Assembly (NCBI RefSeq): GCF_910591885.1
Contig: NC_063277.1
Span: 4,216,001 to 4,280,000, forward strand
DNA length: 64,000 bases
Direction: 5' to 3'
From: Bombus terrestris
Taxonomy: Eukaryota; Arthropoda; Insecta; Hymenoptera; Apidae
Position numbers and translations under genes: made by a program. The first letter of the stretch is position 1, and each line of letters opens with the position of its first letter. Shown piece after piece: positions 60,347-64,000 of this stretch. Under the pieces are notes generated by a model. It ran no database searches. It had not been told where the DNA came from and saw only the letters and a list, made by a program, of their open reading frames with translations.

Positions 60347-61065
60347 TATTAACGTTACACGTTGTATGATAATAGTATATGATGTTATACGTTATAACGT
60401 AATACTATATAACGAAACACGTTATATCGTAATACTATATAACGTTACACATTGTATGGTAATAGTCTATGACGTTATACGTTACTACGTAATACTATAT
60501 AACGTTACACATTATATCGTAAGACTGTATGACGTTACCCGTTGTATGGTAATAGTATATAACGATATACGTTATAACGTAATACTATATAGCGTTACAC
60601 ATTATATCGTAAGACTGTATGACGTTACCCGTTGTATGGTAATAGTATATAACGATATACGTTACAACGTAATACTATTTAACGTTATTCGTTATAACGT
60701 AATACTATATAACGTTATATGTTTTAACGTAATTCTACATAACGTTGAACGTTATAACGTCATACTATATAACGTTACACGTTGTATGGTAATAGTATAT
60801 GACGTTATACGTTATTACGTAATACTATATAACATTACACATTATATCGTAATAGTATATGACGTTATACGTTATAACGTAATACTATATAACGTCATAC
60901 GTTACAACGTAATACTATATAGCGTTACACGTTGTATGGTAATAGTATATAACGTTATACGTTACAACGTAATACTGTATAACGCTATACGATATAACGT
61001 AATACCATATAACGTTATATGTTTTATCGCAATACTACATGACGTTAAACGTTATAACGTCATAC
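60347..61065 (+). repeat. Segment with a 90-bp tandem duplication
   Basis: The segment is 719 bp (24 monomers minus one) between junction monomers. 60505-60594 is duplicated at once from 60595 (offset 90). Both copies carry CACATTATATCG, AAGACTGTATGACG, TTACCCGTTG and AACGATATACG. Confidence 0.85.
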
Positions 61066-62985
61066 TATTAACGTTACACGTTGTATGAAAATAGTCTATG
61101 ACGTTATACGTTATTACGTAATACTATATAACGTTACACGTTATATTGTAATACTATATAACGTTACACGTTGTATGGTAATAGTATATGACGTTATACG
61201 TTATTACGTAATACTACATAACGTTAAACGTTATAACGTCATACTATATAACGTTACACGTTGTATGGTAATAGCATATGACGTTATACGTTATAAAGTA
61301 ATACTATATAACGTCACACGTTACAACGTAATACTATATAACGTTACACGTTGTATGGTAATAGTGTATAACGTTATACGTTACAACGTAATAATATATA
61401 ACGTTACACATTTTATGGTAATGGTCTATGACGTTATATGTTATTACGTATTACTATATAACGTTTTACGTTATAACGTAATACTATATAACGTTATACG
61501 TTATAACGTAATACTATTTATCGTTATACGTTATAACGTAATACTATATAACGTTACACGTTATATCGTAATAGTATATAACGTTATACGTTATAACGTA
61601 ATACTATATAACGTTACACATTATATCGTAACACTGTATAACGTTACCCGTTGTATGGTAATAGTATATAACGATATACGTTAGAACGTAGTACTATTTA
61701 ACGTTATATGTTATAACGTAATACTATATAACGTTATATGTTTTAACGTAATTCTCCATAAGGTTAAACGTTATAACGTCATACTATATAACGTTACACG
61801 TTGTATGGTAATAGTATATGACGTTATACGTTATAAAGTAATACTATATAACGATACACGTTATATCGTAATAGTATATAACGTTATACGTTATAACGTA
61901 ATACCACATAACGTTAAACGATATAACGTCATACTACATAACGTTACACGTTGTATGGTATTTAGTATATGACGTTATACGTTATTACGTATTACTATAT
62001 AACGTTACACGATATATCGTAATATTATATAACGTTATACGTTACTACGTAATACTATATAATGTTACACGTTATATCGTAATAGTATATAACGTTATAC
62101 GTTACTACGCAATACTATATAACGTTACACGTTATATCGTAATAGTATATAACGTTATACGTTATAACGTAATACTATATAACGTTACACGTTGTATGGT
62201 AATAGTATATAGCGTCATAAGTTACAACGTAATACTATTTAACGTTATACGTTATAACGTAATACTATATAACGTTACAGGTTACATTGTAATACTATAT
62301 AACGTTACACGTTGTATAGTAATAGTATATAACGATATACGTTACAACGCAATACTATTTAACGTTATACGTTATAAGGTAATACTATATAACGTTATAT
62401 GTTTTAACGTAATACTACATAAGGTTAAACGTTATAACGTCATACTATATAACGTTACACGTTGTATGGTAATAGTATATGACGTTATACGTTATAAAGT
62501 AATACTATATAACGATACACGTTATATCGTAATAGTATATAACGTTATACGTTATAACGTAATACTACATAACGTTAAACGATATAACGTCATACTATAT
62601 AACGTTACACGTTGTATGGTAATAGTATATAACGTCATAAGTTACAACGTAATACTATATAACGTTACACGTTGTATGGTAATACTATATAACGGTATAC
62701 GTTACAACGTAATACTATTTAACGTTACACGTTATATCGTAATAGTATATAACGTTATACGTTACAACGTAATACTATATAACGTTACACGTTATATCGT
62801 AATACTATATAACGTTACACGTTATATCGTAATACTATATAACGTTACACGTTGTATAGTAGTAGTATATAACGTTATACGTTATAACGTAATACTGTAT
62901 AACGCTATACGATATAACGTAATACCATATAACGTTATATGTTTTATCGCAATACTACATGACGTTAAACGTTATAACGTCATAC
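61066..62985 (+). repeat. Right-end higher-order unit, copy 1 (1,920 bp)
   Basis: The unit starts at a TTACACG junction followed by GTATGAAAATAGTC. The same junction and about 130 following bases recur at 62986, and the preceding block (60,970-61,065) recurs at 62,890-62,985. Internal sequences are otherwise mosaic, with the fifth GGTATTTAG monomer at 61957. Confidence 0.8.
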
Positions 62986-64000
62986 TATTAACGTTACACG
63001 TTGTATGAAAATAGTCTATGACGTTATACGTTATTACGTAATACTATATAACGTTACACGTTATATTGTAATACTATATAACGTTACACGTTGTATGGTA
63101 ATAGTATATGACGTTATACGTTATTACGTAATACTATATAACGTTACGCGTTGTATGGTAATAGTATATAACGTTATACGTTACAACGTAATACTATATA
63201 ACGTTACACGTTGTATGGTAATAGTCTATGACGTTATACGTTACTACGTAATACTATATAACGTTACACGTTATATCGTGATAGTATATAACGTTATACG
63301 TTATAACGTAATACTATATAACGTTACACGTTGTATGGTAATAGTATATAGCGTCATAAGTTACATCGTAATACTATTTAACGTTATACGTTATAACGTA
63401 ATACTATATAACGTTATATGTTTTAACGTAATACTACATAACGTTAAACGTTATAACGTCATACTATATAACGTTACACGTTGTATGGTAATAGTATATG
63501 ACCTTATACGTTATAACGTAATACTATATAACGTTACAAGATATCGTAATAGTATATAACGTGATACGTCATAACGTAATACTATATAACGTCATACGTT
63601 ACAACGTAATACTATATAACGTTACACGTTGTATGGTAATAGTATATAGCGTTATACGTTACAGCGTAATACTATTTAACGTTATACGTTATAACGTAAT
63701 ACTATATATCGTTATATGTTTTAACGTAATACAACATAACGTTAAACGTTTTGACGTAATACTACATAACGTTAAGCGTTATAACGTCATACTATATAAC
63801 GTTACACGTTGTATGGTAATAGTATTTGACGTTATACCTTATTACGTAATACTATGTAACGTTACACGTTATAACGTAATACTGTATAACGCTATACGAT
63901 AAAACGTAATACCATATAACGTTATATGTTTTATCGTAATACTACATGACGTTAAACGTTATAACGTCATACTACTAACGTTACACGTTGTATGATAATA
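62986..64000 (+). repeat. Right-end unit, copy 2, cut by the window end
   Basis: It begins like 61066. A private 2-bp loss, ACAAGATATCG, lies at about 63536-63546. From about 63,560 it resembles 51,120-51,330 (TAAACGTTTTGACG, TAAGCGTTATAACG). A CTGTATAACGC block and a variant junction (TACTAACG, 63973) follow just before the cut, so another unit probably starts beyond the window. Confidence 0.82.

Larger units (their letters stand above)
1..64000 (+). repeat. 30-bp satellite array filling the whole window
   Basis: Every stretch aligns to a 30-bp monomer made of a left half like AACGTAATACTATAT and a right half like AACGTTACACGTTAT, always in the same orientation. The common alternative left half is ATGGTAATAGTATAT, usually preceded by a right half ending in TTGT. 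Other recurring halves end in TATTT, TACAT, ATGTTTT, TAAACGTTAT or CATAAGTTAC. Both array ends are cut by the window. No unique DNA, transposon, rRNA, tRNA or gene-like sequence interrupts it. This is what satellite DNA looks like; the chromosomal location and the species are not visible in the sequence. Confidence 0.98.

Noticed and set aside
61..63902. Dozens of long plus-strand open reading frames with ATG starts
   Set aside because: All translate the same low-complexity NVxxY repeat, follow from a 30-bp period with no consensus stop in one frame, and end at random substitutions or junction monomers. The ATG comes from the GTATGG monomer variant, and I see no unique domains.
1..64000. Pentapeptide-repeat protein (A(N/D)LXX fold)
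   Set aside because: The five-residue period and N-V pair look similar, but the position that needs a small residue is tyrosine, and frameshifts and stops interrupt the sequence.
1..64000. CRISPR array
   Set aside because: There are no distinct spacers between conserved repeats; adjoining monomers are all related, and the array is tens of kb long with no cas genes.
1..64000. Transposon, LTR or insertion sequence
   Set aside because: No terminal repeats, target-site duplications, poly-A tails or transposase/reverse-transcriptase-like reading frames were seen on either strand.
1..64000. Telomeric repeats, rRNA or tRNA genes
   Set aside because: No TTAGGG-like runs, and no GC-rich or cloverleaf-like segments; everything fits the satellite monomer.
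1..64000. Genes on the minus strand
   Set aside because: The reverse complement of the consensus has a stop codon in each of its three frames (TAG or TAA within about 30 bp).
1..64000. Inverted segments within the array
   Set aside because: Apparent reverse-strand strings such as AGTATAT come from the normal GTAATAGTATAT variant; apart from the short hairpin at 30698-30723, all monomers run in one direction.

Overview
The window is one uninterrupted, head-to-tail satellite DNA array. I see no unique sequence, protein gene, RNA gene or recognisable transposon in its 64,000 bases. The basic unit is a 30-bp monomer made of two diverged 15-bp halves (left AACGTAATACTATAT, right AACGTTACACGTTAT; 11 of 15 positions agree). 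It is AT-rich (8 G/C in the 30-bp consensus), yet all three G residues of the consensus lie in CpG, and all three CpGs lie in the palindrome ACGT. An array this long and this layered fits a eukaryotic nuclear heterochromatic locus (centromeric, pericentromeric or subtelomeric). The species cannot be named from the sequence. The surviving CpGs suggest a genome with little CpG methylation at this locus, such as many invertebrates, fungi or protists (inference).

The array is layered: 15-bp halves form 30-bp monomers, which form 60/90/150-bp cassettes, then segments of about 0.6-2.4 kb, then near-identical tandem duplications of 2.3-6.8 kb. From left to right: alpha-type units (1-4216, 2,280-bp duplication); two 2,428-bp beta units (4217-9072); a short gamma tail (9073-9550); a second edition of alpha, beta and gamma (9551-15078); a mosaic stretch (15079-21642); a pair of about 6.75-kb units (21643-34584); a pair of about 4.7-kb units (34585-43970) with the start of a third; a mosaic (44116-49639); a pair of about 5.7-kb units (49640-59226); and a right end with a 1,920-bp spacing (59227-64000).

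Indels are few and account for every phase change I could follow. There are 37 copies of a 29-bp junction monomer (the same 1-bp deletion each time), seven 15-bp half-unit losses, and small families of -8, -22, +1 and +2 monomers. One 45-bp insertion, which can form a 10-bp-stem hairpin, lies about 170 bp from a 43-bp deletion near 30.7-30.9 kb.

One plus-strand reading frame stays open for long stretches (pentapeptide NVxxY repeats). This is because 15 and 30 are multiples of three and the consensus lacks a stop in that frame. Stops and frameshifts occur freely, so these open frames are not annotated as genes. All coordinates of repeat boundaries come from reading by eye and may be off by up to one monomer.
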